In this document: positions 43,574-53,228 of the stretch, piece by piece
How positions within the stretch are numbered: position 1 is the stretch's first letter
Layout: each line of letters starts with the position of its first letter
Origin: Mycolicibacterium sarraceniae
GTDB taxonomy: Bacteria; Actinomycetota; Actinomycetes; Mycobacteriales; Mycobacteriaceae
Direction: 5' to 3'
DNA length: 64,000 nucleotides
Assembly (NCBI RefSeq): GCF_010731875.1
Contig: NZ_AP022595.1
Span: forward strand, 3,968,001 to 4,032,000
Made by a program: the position numbers and the translations under genes
Notes under the pieces: generated by a model
What the model saw: the letters and a program-made list of their open reading frames with translations, nothing else
The model's database searches: none
What the model was told of the DNA's origin: nothing

Positions 43574-45191
43574 CAATGCCGTTAACTTTGTAGGCGGGTG
43601 AGTCGGATGTCGGGTGGCCCTCGGTGTCTGATGTTTTTGTGGTCCAGGGTTTTTCGCGGAAACTTTGTGCCGCTGGCTCGTTTGGTGACGCGGGGGTAGG
43701 TGCGGTGCCGTCTGGCCGGGTTGGGTCGCTGGAGGATCTCGGCGACGGCGTGACGCAGGCTGGTGGCGAGTCGGTTAGGGAAAACCCGCCTGCCCGGTGA
43801 CGTGGCGGCGGACGATGCGCAGGGTGCGGATGAACGACATCCGTAGCGGGTCGAGTCCGTCGGGGTTGGTGGCCTCATACATCAGCGCGCGGATCGCGTA
43901 GTGGGTCAACAACAGCGCCCAGATCTCTTGGCGCACCATCTCGGGGCTGTGCGAGCGCAGGACCCGGTAGCTGCCGCGTTGGCGGGTTTCGATCTCGGCG
44001 AGGCTGGATTCGAATTCCCAGCGTTGGTGATAGACCGCGGCGAGCTCGGTGGCGGAGGCTAGCTCCGGATCGAGGATGGTGGTGATCAGCCGGATGGGCG
44101 ATCCGCTGTGGGTCTCGCGGTTGGTGATGTCGTACTCGATGACGCGCACCATGGGGCCTCGAGGACGGCGTGCAGGCCGCGGGCCTCGTGGCGTCGCAGG
44201 CGTTGACGTTCGATGGTGGTCAGCAGCACGCTCAGATACGAGCCGTCAGCCAGGTCGGTGACTACGTGCAATTTCAGTGCTGACTGCACCCGCCACAGCA
44301 ATTCGGCCGGTCGCAGTGGCCTCCTGCCAGAATTCGCGGCTGTAGAACCCGCGGTCGGCAAGCACGAGCATCCCGGGTTCGACACTGGCCAGCAAGGGGC
44401 GGGCGAGTTCACGCTCGTCGACGAGGACGCCACCGAGGTGGGCGTCGATCACCGCGTGGGTGCCGCATTCGCCCAGTCCGAGCACCTTGACCTTCGGGTA
44501 GGGGGCGTCCAGGCCCTGGCTGACACCGCGACCGAAGGCGTCTTCGTTGTCGGCGGTGTCGGGAACGTCGAGTTGGACGCCGTCGATGGCCATCACCCGC
44601 AGATCCCCCAGCCACGCGCCCGGCGTGCCTGCCCCGGCCAGCGGCCGGGCGACCCGCGTAGAGCTCGCGGATCGGTTCGGCACCCAGCCGGGCCCGGGCA
44701 CAGCGCTGAGGAGGTGGGCAGCTGCCAGTCCTCGTCCCAGGACCGCAGAAACCGCAACCCGTCGACGAGTTTGCGCATTACCTCTTCGTAGGCGTCGTCG
44801 AAGAACAACGTCATAGCCAGCACGAAGTAGGCGACCACCCGGGCCGGCAGCAGCCGACGGCGCCGTTCGGTGCGGCCGGTGTCGGCGAGCACCTCGTCGA
44901 CGAGATCGCGGTGCACCAGCCTGGTCAGCACACCAAGCCGATCCGGTCGGTCAACCGGTCCCTACGACCGCTTTCACCACCGGCACCCTCGTCGACCACA
45001 CGAATAAGTGTGATGCGTAATCCTTTGCAGCGCAATACTTCTAGGAGCCAATCTGAGGCGCGAAGAACGTGCCGGCCAACACATCACCTTCGCTCGATCG
45101 GCACCGTTCACATCCACTGAACACGCTCTACAGCAACAGCTTTCGATCCTAATCCCGCTGACCTGCGACGACGCTAAAGTTAACGGCATTG
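43574..45191 (-). mobile_element. IS4-family element inserted in the IS3-family element
   Basis: A 1,618-bp element with perfect 16-bp inverted ends CAATGCCGTTAACTTT (43,574-43,589) and AAAGTTAACGGCATTG (45,176-45,191), flanked by GGTCAAAGAC on both sides. It encodes a frameshifted IS4-type transposase on the minus strand. Confidence 0.9.
43582..44931 (-). pseudogene. IS4-family DDE transposase with frameshifts
   Basis: Pieces in different frames together give the transposase: LTRLVHRDLVDEVLADTGRT at the start, GDLRVMAIDGVQLDVPDTAD (first D), LVLADRGFYSREFWQ (second D), then YHQRWEFESSLAEIETRQRG (E) and a C-terminal end near 43,582. At least three frame changes are seen (near 44,650, 44,150-44,250 and 43,780). 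The element ends remain usable by a transposase supplied from elsewhere. Confidence 0.8.
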
Positions 45192-45201
45192 GGTCAAAGA
45201 C
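45192..45201. repeat. 10-bp target duplication GGTCAAAGAC, right copy
   Basis: Exact copy of 43,564-43,573 directly after the IS4-family right end. Confidence 0.88.
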
Positions 45202-45572
45202 CCGGCCGACCCGGTCCGGCGGGAACGATGCGGTCGGATCGACAACGGTGGTCTTGACCTTGAACGTGCGCGGGCTGATGCCTTCGACGCCCATCTCGGC
45301 CATCACCTTGGCGACGGTGTTCTCCGAGACGGTGACGCCTTCGGCATGCAGATCGGCAGTGATCCGCGGCGACCCGTACGTGCGGCGTGAGGCCTTCCAA
45401 TGGGACAGGATCTTCACCTCCAGATCCCGGCGCCACTGCTGGTGCGCAGACAGCTCGACCCGGCATTGCCGTGCCGCCCACGCGTAGAAACCGGACCGCG
45501 AAACACCCAGCAGCTCGGTGAGTTTCGAGATGTCGTGGTCGGCGCACTCCGCGGCGATGAGCTCGAAACGAC

Positions 45573-45890
45573 TCACCGGTGTTGCTGTGCCGCAAAGTAC
45601 GCCGATACTTTTTTCAGGAACGCAATATCACGGTCCTTTTCGGCAAGCTCAGCACGTAACCGCACCAACTCCGCGTGCTCGACCGCCGACCGGTCCCCGT
45701 CCGGCGGTAGCTCGCGCGCGTCGAGAGCGGCACCGGCCCGAACCCGTTCAGCTACAACCCATTTACGTAACAGATTCTCATGAACGTTCAACTCCCGGGC
45801 AACCTCAGTGACCGATCGGCCACCATCAATCACCCGCCGAGCAGCCTCCACTTTGAACTCCGGTGTAAACGACCGACGAGTTCGAGACAT
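45573..45890 (-). CDS. IS3-family OrfA
   Basis: A 105-residue protein: RRSFTPEFKVEAARRVIDGG and VTEVARELNVHENLLRKWVV form the helix-turn-helix, followed by the coiled coil LVRLRAELAEKDRDIAFLKK. It overlaps the orfB start by 4 bases. Intact, though its partner is split. Confidence 0.85.
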   Translation of the reverse strand: MSRTRRSFTPEFKVEAARRVIDGGRSVTEVARELNVHENLLRKWVVAERVRAGAALDARELPPDGDRSAVEHAELVRLRAELAEKDRDIAFLKKVSAYFAAQQHR

Positions 45891-45977
45891 CCCGACATCC
45901 TTCCAGCAGGACCCTCGGCCCCGCTATCTCAGGTGTCCACTCAAACTGGGGAAGCTCACACGACCTGACAATTTTAC

Positions 45978-46038
45978 AACTAGTTGAACGTGCGCTGGTC
46001 AGCGCTCCCCCACACTCTCAGGTTTTCCCGATCGGACA
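45978..46038 (-). repeat. internal copy of the element 2 right end
   Basis: The 61 bases match the true right end at 53,302-53,363 along their full length with a minority of differences: both hold GCGCTGGT, CTCCCCC, CACTCTCAG and GATCGGACA at equal spacing. Read from 46,038 inward it begins TGTCCGATCGGGAAAACCTG and contains the GAGAGTG core of a TnsB site. It sits right behind the tns operon, and the cargo pair lies outside it. It is not flanked by CTTTT. The IS3-family element ends 20 bases to its left. Confidence 0.8.
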
Positions 46039-46250
46039 GCGGCCTCAGCTGACACCGAAGATAAAGTCTCACAACATGCTTCATCGACTGACAGAACAGA
46101 TCGCCCGGGCGCAGCATTCAACAGGACGTCAGACAAAAGCTTCAGCCTGAGGGATGTTCGGTAAGCTTGCCGCCGGCACACCCAGCGGGAAGCGCTCGGG
46201 ATGATGGATCCCGGAAGGATGGGCATGTTTGCTGAACAGGGGCAACTGAA

Positions 46251-49200
46251 CTAGTCAGCCTCCGGACGCTCGTCCCCGGCGACGCCGAGCGCGGTCTTGA
46301 TGTCGATCGCGTGCTTGCCGGTGAGGCCAAGTTTGATGCGCTTGCCGTCCAGGACAACGGGGATCTCGACCGGCCCTTGGCCGGTGTCGATGGTCGTGCT
46401 GTCGAGTTCGTCGAGGATCGCTTCGTTCTTGGTTCCCCGGGCGTACTTGTAGAGGGCGGCGCAGAGCGGGCATAGGGCTATGGCGTTAGGTGTGTGGACC
46501 TGCTTGCGCGCATTTACGAGCCTGACCGCTTCGAAGTACCAGGAGCCGCCCTTAATTTTGAAGGGCAGCGGGTTCCGGCATGCCTGACAGTGCATCTCAC
46601 CGGCGGGAGTCGTGTACTGCGCTCGTAGGTAAGCCTTCGACTCAGCTGAAGCCTCAGCTTGACCATCGACGACACTACGTTCGCGATTGGATGTGCTGTA
46701 TTCAGGCGCCGAGACAGCGTCGACTGCCGCCACTGCGGCTCGACGGACGGGATCTTCAGACGGGCCGTCGGGAAATCGCGACATCGCCGCGTGCTCGCGG
46801 AGGATCGCTCTTGGGTCTAGCCCGGCCTCCTTCATCTGCTGAAGTAGGTCGAGCGAATCCTCGTCGAACCCCTCCTCGCGGAGGAAATCGGTGACACCCT
46901 TCTGCTTCTGTCGCCGTCGCCCAGCGTCGGCTCCAAAGTCGAGCTTGTAGACGAGCGACGTCTGCTGCGGTACCTGCCAGTCGTCGGGTAACTCCTCAAC
47001 TGAGACCTCGCGCGGAAGTTTGAGATCCCCATCGCGATTGAGGACCCACGGCGTCGAGGTCAAGGTGCGAGCAAGCTGGGACGCCATCTGGTGTCGCTGG
47101 ACGCTGGCGTTGGCTTGGTAGACAGCAACCGCCTTCAATGCAGGCGCCACGACGACCGCGCTCCACAACGCGCGGAGAAGGTCGTGATCGCCCATCTCGA
47201 TGATGTCGTCCAAGCGATCGATGTTCCAGTCGGACCGCTGTGCCAGGGAAGACTCACGGTAGCGCCAAGACGTTGAGAAGTCGACGTTCCTCGTGACATT
47301 CGCCTTGGTGATCTCGATGCCGGTCTTCGCGCCAAGCGAGCCGACGAAGTCGACGACTCCCTCGACCTCCAGGTAGATGCCTGCCAGCGCATAGGGCTCC
47401 GCGTCGTACGCGTATTCGCCGGCTCGGCTGCCACCGTCCCAGAACAGCGGCACTCGGGGATACAACCCGCTGAGACCGGTGTCCTCGAATGGAAGGTCGA
47501 CGAACGTCTCCAGTGCCGTCACCCACCGCTGACCGCCTCGAGACTGTTCTGCCAAGAACATGGGAACGTCGGCGAGCTTCCCACGGGCGACCGCGGTACC
47601 CAGCTTCGCCGCGTAGCGAAGGAAGGCTCGAACGTCTGCCAGGTGTTGGGTCAGCTCGTCGCCATCAGGGATTGCCCGTTCCGGGTCTCGATATGCCTCA
47701 AGCCGCTGCTCGGCGCGTGCCGACTCGTCCCAGCGCTTCGTTCCGACTGACTGGTAGAACGCTTTCAGGTTGGCTGACCGGGTGGCGTCCTCGTCGTCTT
47801 CGAAGTAGGCGAGGTCGATGGGCACCCGCGATTGGACCGTGTCGCTGCGTCCGGACGGGAGGAACGTGGCAGAACCGCGTACATGATTAACGACATCGCG
47901 CTTCCGAACGCGCACGATCGGGACGTCCTCAAGTCCGTAGTAGGGCTTGTGGTGGCGCGCACCGACGCCGATCAGTAGATAGAGACCAAGAAGCGAGTCG
48001 TCGGTTTTTGCATCCAGCCAGGCGAACCACGCGTTCGGCGTGACCTTGTCATCGTCGTCGTAGACCTCGTCAGCGTCCTCGAGGATCTCGTCGGCGCTCA
48101 TAGCCGCACTCAGTGCTTCGCTCAACTCCTCCCAGCCGAACTCAATGGTGTCCAGACCCGCAAGGAACTTGCCAGCACGCCCATCGCGGTGCCGAATCCA
48201 ACGTGGGGTGACAGCGGACGCGATGCCGGCGAAGTCAAGCAGCGTTGGGAGGTCAGCGGGGTCCAACCAGTTGCGGAACTCGCTCGGGCTCGCCACGAGC
48301 GTCCGGGCAGCCGCGAAGCCGGCTCCTGTGCCTCGAACGGGCGTGATCTCTAAGTCGTTGAACGCCTCCGTGATTGCGTCTCGGATTTGGTCGTACAGGC
48401 GACCGATCTGGTCATCGTCGTTTGGGAGAGCGTCGAGGAAGCTGTCGTCGATGAGGCCATCCGTGCACATGCCGGGTAGCGCCTCGGCGATCAGCCTCGC
48501 GATGTCTCCTACCAGGCGCACGTTGCCCGGGTCGTCCCGCACGCTGTCGCGGGCCACCGTGGAGGCAAAGGGAGCGTGGATGTGGAAACGCAGGCCGGAC
48601 GACTCCTTGACTGCCGGGAAGTAGATCGACACGTCGCCATCGTTGACGGGGACGATCGATCGCCGAGGTGCAGCGCCCTGACCCTCGGCCTGCTTCGCAT
48701 TCTTGCTTTGCGAACCATCTGCGGACTCCACCTTGAAAGCCACCGCCACCCTCAATGCGCTGCCAGGCGGTCCATCGACGCTGGTATTGCCGCTCAGCCT
48801 GAGCCACTGTGATTCGACGAACTCGTCGCCTACGGACCGCTTAATCGCAACGACCCGTGAGTCGACCGGACGCCGCTCGATAATCCCGACGGTGCCGTCA
48901 GGCAGTTCGTAGGTGATAGTGCGGATGTGGTCGAGAAACAGCAAGGTCTTCTCGTCGAGGGTTAAGAGTCCCCGTTCGACTTCTGAGCAAGCCGTTTCGG
49001 CCGGCTTGTACTCGCGATCGAAGGGAAAGGTGAACGTCGTCAGCCCGGGCTGAGCCAGCCCGTCGATCGCTGTTGGAACAAAGAGATCATTGATCGCGAA
49101 CGAATGTGCGCCTGAACGGATCTCGGGACGGCTTGTGTAGGCGAAGACGGCTTTGAAGCCCACGCCGAACTTGCCGATCTGCGTAGAATCGCCTCCCTTG

Positions 49201-49481
49201 GTCGACTGGCCGATGCTGGTGATCGACTCGATATCGGCAACGGAGAACGGCCGCTTCCCGTCATGGCTGACCGTGAGCCGGTCAGCCTTCAGCGTGAACC
49301 CAACCGTCGTTGCGAGGGCGTCCTCCGAGTTCTGGAGAAGTTCATAGATGAAGTGCGCCTTGTCTGGGTAGAGGTCAGACAGAAGTCTCTTCAGACCTTC
49401 CTCGAAGTTGTTCTCGCGTGCAGACTCCACGTACCGGAGGCGCTTCTGACGCAGATTCTCGAAGTCGGTGCTCTCAGCCAT
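46251..49481 (-). CDS. sacsin-like GHKL ATPase with C-terminal zinc finger (cargo)
   Basis: A 1,076-residue protein; the ATG at 49,481 overlaps the helicase gene by 8 bases and is followed by MAESTDFENLRQKRLRYVES. The N-terminal domain is a GHKL-type, sacsin-N-like ATPase: IYELLQNSEDALATTVGF (the N box), LTVSHDGKRPFSVADIESI (G1-like) and QIGKFGVGFKAVFAY (G2). The long middle has no motif I recognise. Near the end CQACRNPLPF and ALCPLCAALYKY make a four-cysteine zinc finger of HNH-like spacing. It is coupled to the helicase and is at the cargo end of a transposon, so a defence role is inferred. Which part acts on DNA or RNA is not clear. Confidence 0.8.
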   Translation of the reverse strand: MAESTDFENLRQKRLRYVESARENNFEEGLKRLLSDLYPDKAHFIYELLQNSEDALATTVGFTLKADRLTVSHDGKRPFSVADIESITSIGQSTKGGDSTQIGKFGVGFKAVFAYTSRPEIRSGAHSFAINDLFVPTAIDGLAQPGLTTFTFPFDREYKPAETACSEVERGLLTLDEKTLLFLDHIRTITYELPDGTVGIIERRPVDSRVVAIKRSVGDEFVESQWLRLSGNTSVDGPPGSALRVAVAFKVESADGSQSKNAKQAEGQGAAPRRSIVPVNDGDVSIYFPAVKESSGLRFHIHAPFASTVARDSVRDDPGNVRLVGDIARLIAEALPGMCTDGLIDDSFLDALPNDDDQIGRLYDQIRDAITEAFNDLEITPVRGTGAGFAAARTLVASPSEFRNWLDPADLPTLLDFAGIASAVTPRWIRHRDGRAGKFLAGLDTIEFGWEELSEALSAAMSADEILEDADEVYDDDDKVTPNAWFAWLDAKTDDSLLGLYLLIGVGARHHKPYYGLEDVPIVRVRKRDVVNHVRGSATFLPSGRSDTVQSRVPIDLAYFEDDEDATRSANLKAFYQSVGTKRWDESARAEQRLEAYRDPERAIPDGDELTQHLADVRAFLRYAAKLGTAVARGKLADVPMFLAEQSRGGQRWVTALETFVDLPFEDTGLSGLYPRVPLFWDGGSRAGEYAYDAEPYALAGIYLEVEGVVDFVGSLGAKTGIEITKANVTRNVDFSTSWRYRESSLAQRSDWNIDRLDDIIEMGDHDLLRALWSAVVVAPALKAVAVYQANASVQRHQMASQLARTLTSTPWVLNRDGDLKLPREVSVEELPDDWQVPQQTSLVYKLDFGADAGRRRQKQKGVTDFLREEGFDEDSLDLLQQMKEAGLDPRAILREHAAMSRFPDGPSEDPVRRAAVAAVDAVSAPEYSTSNRERSVVDGQAEASAESKAYLRAQYTTPAGEMHCQACRNPLPFKIKGGSWYFEAVRLVNARKQVHTPNAIALCPLCAALYKYARGTKNEAILDELDSTTIDTGQGPVEIPVVLDGKRIKLGLTGKHAIDIKTALGVAGDERPEAD

Positions 49482-52400
49482 GAACGACCTCGACCGTTGC
49501 CCTGCACAGCACTGACGTTGTGATGTCACTGCGCCGGATGCTGTCTTCGAGGCGCCTGCGGCGCGCCACGAAGTCTTCTTCGAGTGAGCGCAGTTCGGAT
49601 TCCCGCATGCGACGGATGTTGTCATGCGTCGCCGACAGAATCTGGTCCTCGAGCAACTGCTGGCGGGCTTGGTGGGTGGCGGTTAGCGAGGCGAGCTGGC
49701 TGTCGACGTGGACGCGCGTGCGGTCCATGTGTGTCCCTCGCGCGTCCGACCAGGCCGCGTAGTGCTCGTCATCCAGCGAGTCGATCAGCTGCGCTGCCGA
49801 CACGTCCGAGTCGACGGCGTCCACCAAGGTGCGCTCGAGCTCGTCGGCCAAGCCGCCGGTAGTCGCGGTCACAACGATCTCGAAGTCGTCCCGTGCACCG
49901 AGATAGGTCCACGAATGAACCGCGACCGGATAGATGCCTTCTGGTACCGAGGTCGACGGCACCCGGAGGCCAACGGTGCTCTCGGGCGCGAACGTCTCCT
50001 CGTGTACGGCTGCGACCCGCACAAGGTCGTGCACGGGCGAGAGGAGCTCGATGTCGCCACTAGAAGCCAGGGCGGCGTCAAAGGTGAACTGTCGCGATTG
50101 GTCCGAACCGGATTCGAGCCAGCGCCGCCATTGGGAAGTGCTGTCAGGTGCTGCGGCCAGCAGATCCTCCCGCAACGATGCCCGGATCTCCTTTCCGGGG
50201 CGGAAAAGGGCGACAGGACGCTCGAACATCGCTTCGGCCCGCTCGTAGCCGCGGCTGGACAGGTAGCGCTGGACGAGACGAGCAAGCTGCTCGGTAGCAA
50301 GCCAGGGACTTGCCGCCTGCTCGACGCCCTCCTCGTCGAGCTTCCTCAACGGGAGCCCGAACAGAGCGCTCTCTCGCTCTTCGAGTTCTGCCTGCTCTTG
50401 TATCCGACCGATTCTGTTGTCCGCGAGTTGCTGGAACCGAGCTTCGCGCTCGGCGACAGTCAGCGTGAGGTCCTCTGCGATCTTCCGGATGTCGCGGGTG
50501 AGGTCTCCCAGGATGGACTCGCTTCCACCCAGCGCTTGCTTGAACACTCCGATCCGCTCAAGGCATCGCTCGAAGATGACGGCGTCGACCGTGCCACTGA
50601 CGACCAGATTCTTGATGGCTACGGTTTCGCTCGCCTGTCCGCGTCTGTCGATACGTCCGATGCGTTGTTCGATGCGCATGGGGTTCCACGGGAGGTCGTA
50701 GTTCACCAGGGCGTCACAGAACTGGTAGTCGAGACCTTCTGTACCGACCTCGGACGAGAGCAGAACATCGAGGGCCTCTGGGTCGGTCCGGGCCTTCGCG
50801 AAGCGCGCACGAAGGTCGCGCCTCTCGTCGTCTGGCACCCCTCCATGCACGAGGCCGACTCGGACTCCCGTGACCGCCAAGTGGTCCACCAGGTACCTGA
50901 GCGTGTGCCTGAAGGTGCTGAACACCAGCAGCTTGTTGTTGTCGAGTTCTTGCTTCTCATCTACGTAAGCAAGCAGCCGGTCCAACTTCGGATCCTCGGT
51001 CAAGTCGGCGGCCTGCTGAGCAATCTCCCGGATCTCGTCAACGAACCCATCCAGGTCAGAGGTGTCGAGCTCGTCCGCTTCGACGTCGGCCTCGCTCCAC
51101 TCCTCGGCGCTGAGCTTCCGCCTGAGCAGATCCTCCACGAATGGCGCCAGGCCGTTGAGGCAACTCGCCGCCTGACGCTGGAGAGTGGAGAGAACAAAGT
51201 CGAGCGACCTGCCGTGGCCCTTGGCCGTGGAGATACGTCCAGCCAGGTCAAGCAACAAGTCGTGGACCGTCTGCTGCTCTGGAGTGAAGTCGACCTCGAA
51301 AGTCTCCGGCTTCCTCGTTGTAAACGATCCGATATCCCGACGCCTCGTGCGGTTGATGAGCCCGGAGAATGTATTAAGAGACTGCGTGAGCCGAAGGGCG
51401 CTGACTCGCTTGCGGTCGTCCATCGAATCCTGATCGAGGAGGTCGCGCAGTTCCTGAGCGCGAGGGTCCGTGCGAATGACACGGCTGCCCCATGATGTGG
51501 CGAGGGCGGCCTCCAACTCTCGAGCCGACTCCGCTTGCCAACCGTCATCGGCGATTCGAACCGCGCTTTCAACGTTTGCCAGGTGAGCGTTGGGCTCACG
51601 CATCAGGTCGAAGGTTTGGTTGTCGACGAACATGTCTGGACGCAGAAGACGCAAGAGCGTGCGCAGATCCTCGCTGCCTGTCTGTATCGGCGTCGCCGAG
51701 ATCAAAACGGCGGCTTCGGCTGAGTCCAGCAAATGTTTGACGACCCGATGGCTCCAAGTGTCACTGTTGCGAACATGGTGTGCCTCGTCGACGATCACCA
51801 AGTCGAACTTGGCCGGCGGAATGAGCGAAGCAAGACTCGTCCTCGGCCGGCGTCCCGAGGTCTCTCCCAAGAGCAGCCGCTCATCGAGCAGGGAGTAGGG
51901 AAGGATCGCCTTTCGATACCGCGCGGGCCATCGACCTTCCGCCCGCGTCTCGTCGACGCAGTGCCGCAGGGTGGCGCTGTCGAGGTGGGCGAAGTCCTCG
52001 TCAAACCGCTTGAGTTCCGACCGCCACTTATTCTCGACAACGAGCGGCTTGGGGCAGATCACGAGGATCGAGTCGAGCTTCTGGCGCGCCTGCAGTTCCT
52101 TGATGATCAGCCCGGCCTCGATGGTCTTGCCGACACCGACATCATCGGCGATCAGGAGCCTTGGCCGGTCCGCGTTGATCAGCTTCATGACCGGGCGATA
52201 CTGGTATGGCTCGTAGTCAATGCGTCCACTGTTCAACGAATAGAGGCGGCTGACCGACGGGTGCAAGACGTGGGCCGCCGTGAGCCGGGCCTTCATGTCA
52301 TCCGCCGACAGATGTTCGACGGACTTCGACTCGACCAACTCGACCTGGCTCTCGTAGTAGGTCTGCGTAACGCTGCCGTGGAACACGGTCAAGCGCGTCT

Positions 52401-52998
52401 GTGACCCGGAATCATCCGCCTGCGTGACTACGCCGGTGAGTTCAGGTCGCGCCTTCAAGCGGATCATTGCTCCAGGTACGAACGAGCTGGACGACGGCCC
52501 AGAGGCGGTGGCCGCCTGGGCCGTTGATGGAGCGCCTTCGTTGGTTGGGGGCGCAAGCGCCCCCAACGCGTGGGTCCTTGCCGCCGAAAGCTCACGGGAT
52601 TCGTCACTGTCTGCGTCAACGGCTTCGGCGAGAAGCGCGAGCGTGTCGATGTCCCTGTAGACGCGCTCCGGGCTCGGCTCTCGACCGGGGGCATCGTGTG
52701 AGTGGCGGTTGCGGACACTGGCCGCCTCTTTCAGCCAGTTCCGATCGTCCCACTTGACCAGTCCACGGCGCCTGAACAGATCCCAGTTCTGGTCGACCAC
52801 TCGGAGCGTGGCAGCGACGTCAAGGTCGTCCAAGGTCGACCACCGCTGCTCGTCGGCCTGCGCTCGCTGCTGATACGAGAGCTTGGCGAGCACGCCTTGG
52901 TTCCACCAGTCGGGGCCGAGTGTTGGAAGTTCGCGGCCGAGGAAGCGGCGCAATAGGGTCGCTAGCGTTGTCAGCTGGTCGCGCATGTTGGACGCCAT
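49474..52998 (-). CDS. HEPN-RapA/SNF2-type helicase (cargo)
   Basis: A 1,174-residue protein from the ATG at 52,998; a longer frame to 53,175 lies partly in the right end of the transposon and lacks similarity. Residues about 1-125 look like a Swt1-type HEPN domain, with the R-x4-H ribonuclease motif in SVRNRHSHDAP (residues 96-101). From residue 200 it is a RapA-like SNF2 translocase: RLLIADDVGVGKTIEAGLII (motif I), VIVDEAHHVRN (motif II), LISATPIQTGS (III), LVHGGVPDDERRDLRARF (V) and IEQRIGRIDRRGQ (VI). The end is coiled coil. The promoter must lie between 53,000 and the transposon end. Confidence 0.85.
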   Translation of the reverse strand: MASNMRDQLTTLATLLRRFLGRELPTLGPDWWNQGVLAKLSYQQRAQADEQRWSTLDDLDVAATLRVVDQNWDLFRRRGLVKWDDRNWLKEAASVRNRHSHDAPGREPSPERVYRDIDTLALLAEAVDADSDESRELSAARTHALGALAPPTNEGAPSTAQAATASGPSSSSFVPGAMIRLKARPELTGVVTQADDSGSQTRLTVFHGSVTQTYYESQVELVESKSVEHLSADDMKARLTAAHVLHPSVSRLYSLNSGRIDYEPYQYRPVMKLINADRPRLLIADDVGVGKTIEAGLIIKELQARQKLDSILVICPKPLVVENKWRSELKRFDEDFAHLDSATLRHCVDETRAEGRWPARYRKAILPYSLLDERLLLGETSGRRPRTSLASLIPPAKFDLVIVDEAHHVRNSDTWSHRVVKHLLDSAEAAVLISATPIQTGSEDLRTLLRLLRPDMFVDNQTFDLMREPNAHLANVESAVRIADDGWQAESARELEAALATSWGSRVIRTDPRAQELRDLLDQDSMDDRKRVSALRLTQSLNTFSGLINRTRRRDIGSFTTRKPETFEVDFTPEQQTVHDLLLDLAGRISTAKGHGRSLDFVLSTLQRQAASCLNGLAPFVEDLLRRKLSAEEWSEADVEADELDTSDLDGFVDEIREIAQQAADLTEDPKLDRLLAYVDEKQELDNNKLLVFSTFRHTLRYLVDHLAVTGVRVGLVHGGVPDDERRDLRARFAKARTDPEALDVLLSSEVGTEGLDYQFCDALVNYDLPWNPMRIEQRIGRIDRRGQASETVAIKNLVVSGTVDAVIFERCLERIGVFKQALGGSESILGDLTRDIRKIAEDLTLTVAEREARFQQLADNRIGRIQEQAELEERESALFGLPLRKLDEEGVEQAASPWLATEQLARLVQRYLSSRGYERAEAMFERPVALFRPGKEIRASLREDLLAAAPDSTSQWRRWLESGSDQSRQFTFDAALASSGDIELLSPVHDLVRVAAVHEETFAPESTVGLRVPSTSVPEGIYPVAVHSWTYLGARDDFEIVVTATTGGLADELERTLVDAVDSDVSAAQLIDSLDDEHYAAWSDARGTHMDRTRVHVDSQLASLTATHQARQQLLEDQILSATHDNIRRMRESELRSLEEDFVARRRRLEDSIRRSDITTSVLCRATVEVVHG

Positions 52999-53228
52999 CA
53001 CGCTTACTTCGCGATCAGCGCCAGCGGGTTCACTAGCTCCCTGTGGTCGAGCACCAGTTGCTTCAATTGCACGAAACTCACGGTGGCAGCCTATTCGGGA
53101 CGGCCGACGAAGGAGGGACGGTTCGAACGACCGACGCGATCGCGCAGTGGTCCCGCACCGGGGGTGCTCCCGCAAAGAAGTACTCGATCTCAGATTGCAC
53201 GCGACCCTTCAGCGCCGGCGTTGTCCGG

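Larger units (their letters stand above)
43056..45576 (-). pseudogene. IS3-family OrfB, split by the IS4-family element and frameshifted
   Basis: The N-terminal part runs from 45,576 (SRFELIAAECADHDISKLTE, then LLGVSRSGFYAWAARQ) to FPPDRVGRVFD at 45,192. The catalytic part resumes at 43,573 (QGRIDAVWTSDITYLTCGEG) and, after a frameshift near 43,500, continues HSRRVLGWSLADHMRTELVE to the stop at 43,056. DDE residues are D in WTSDITY, D in HADRGGQFTS and E in AGAESLWSTVKHE. Inactive as it stands. Confidence 0.82.
43028..45958 (-). mobile_element. IS3-family element, itself split by an IS4-family element
   Basis: Ends TGAGGTTCCCCAG (43,028) and, read from 45,958 on the other strand, TGAGCTTCCCCAG are inverted repeats, both followed within 4 bases by AGTGGACA. 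Without the nested IS4-family element and its duplication the length is about 1.3 kb. No clear target duplication is seen. It separates the small post-tniQ gene from the internal right-end copy. Confidence 0.82.

Noticed and set aside
43023..45961. Target duplication for the IS3-family element
   Set aside because: AAC before the left end and CAC after the right end do not match, and one base of doubt in the termini does not give a match either.
49708..51495. Long plus-strand open frame opposite the helicase gene
   Set aside because: The helicase motifs on the minus strand are clear; the opposite translation has no recognisable domain.
46251..52998. DISARM or BREX identity for the cargo pair
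   Set aside because: There is no DUF1998 pair, methylase, PglZ or phospholipase D gene beside the helicase; only the SNF2/RapA part is shared.
53000..53175. N-terminal extension of the helicase
   Set aside because: The 59 upstream codons are Arg/Ser-rich, run toward the transposon end repeats, and have no similarity; the HEPN domain begins right after the ATG at 52,998.
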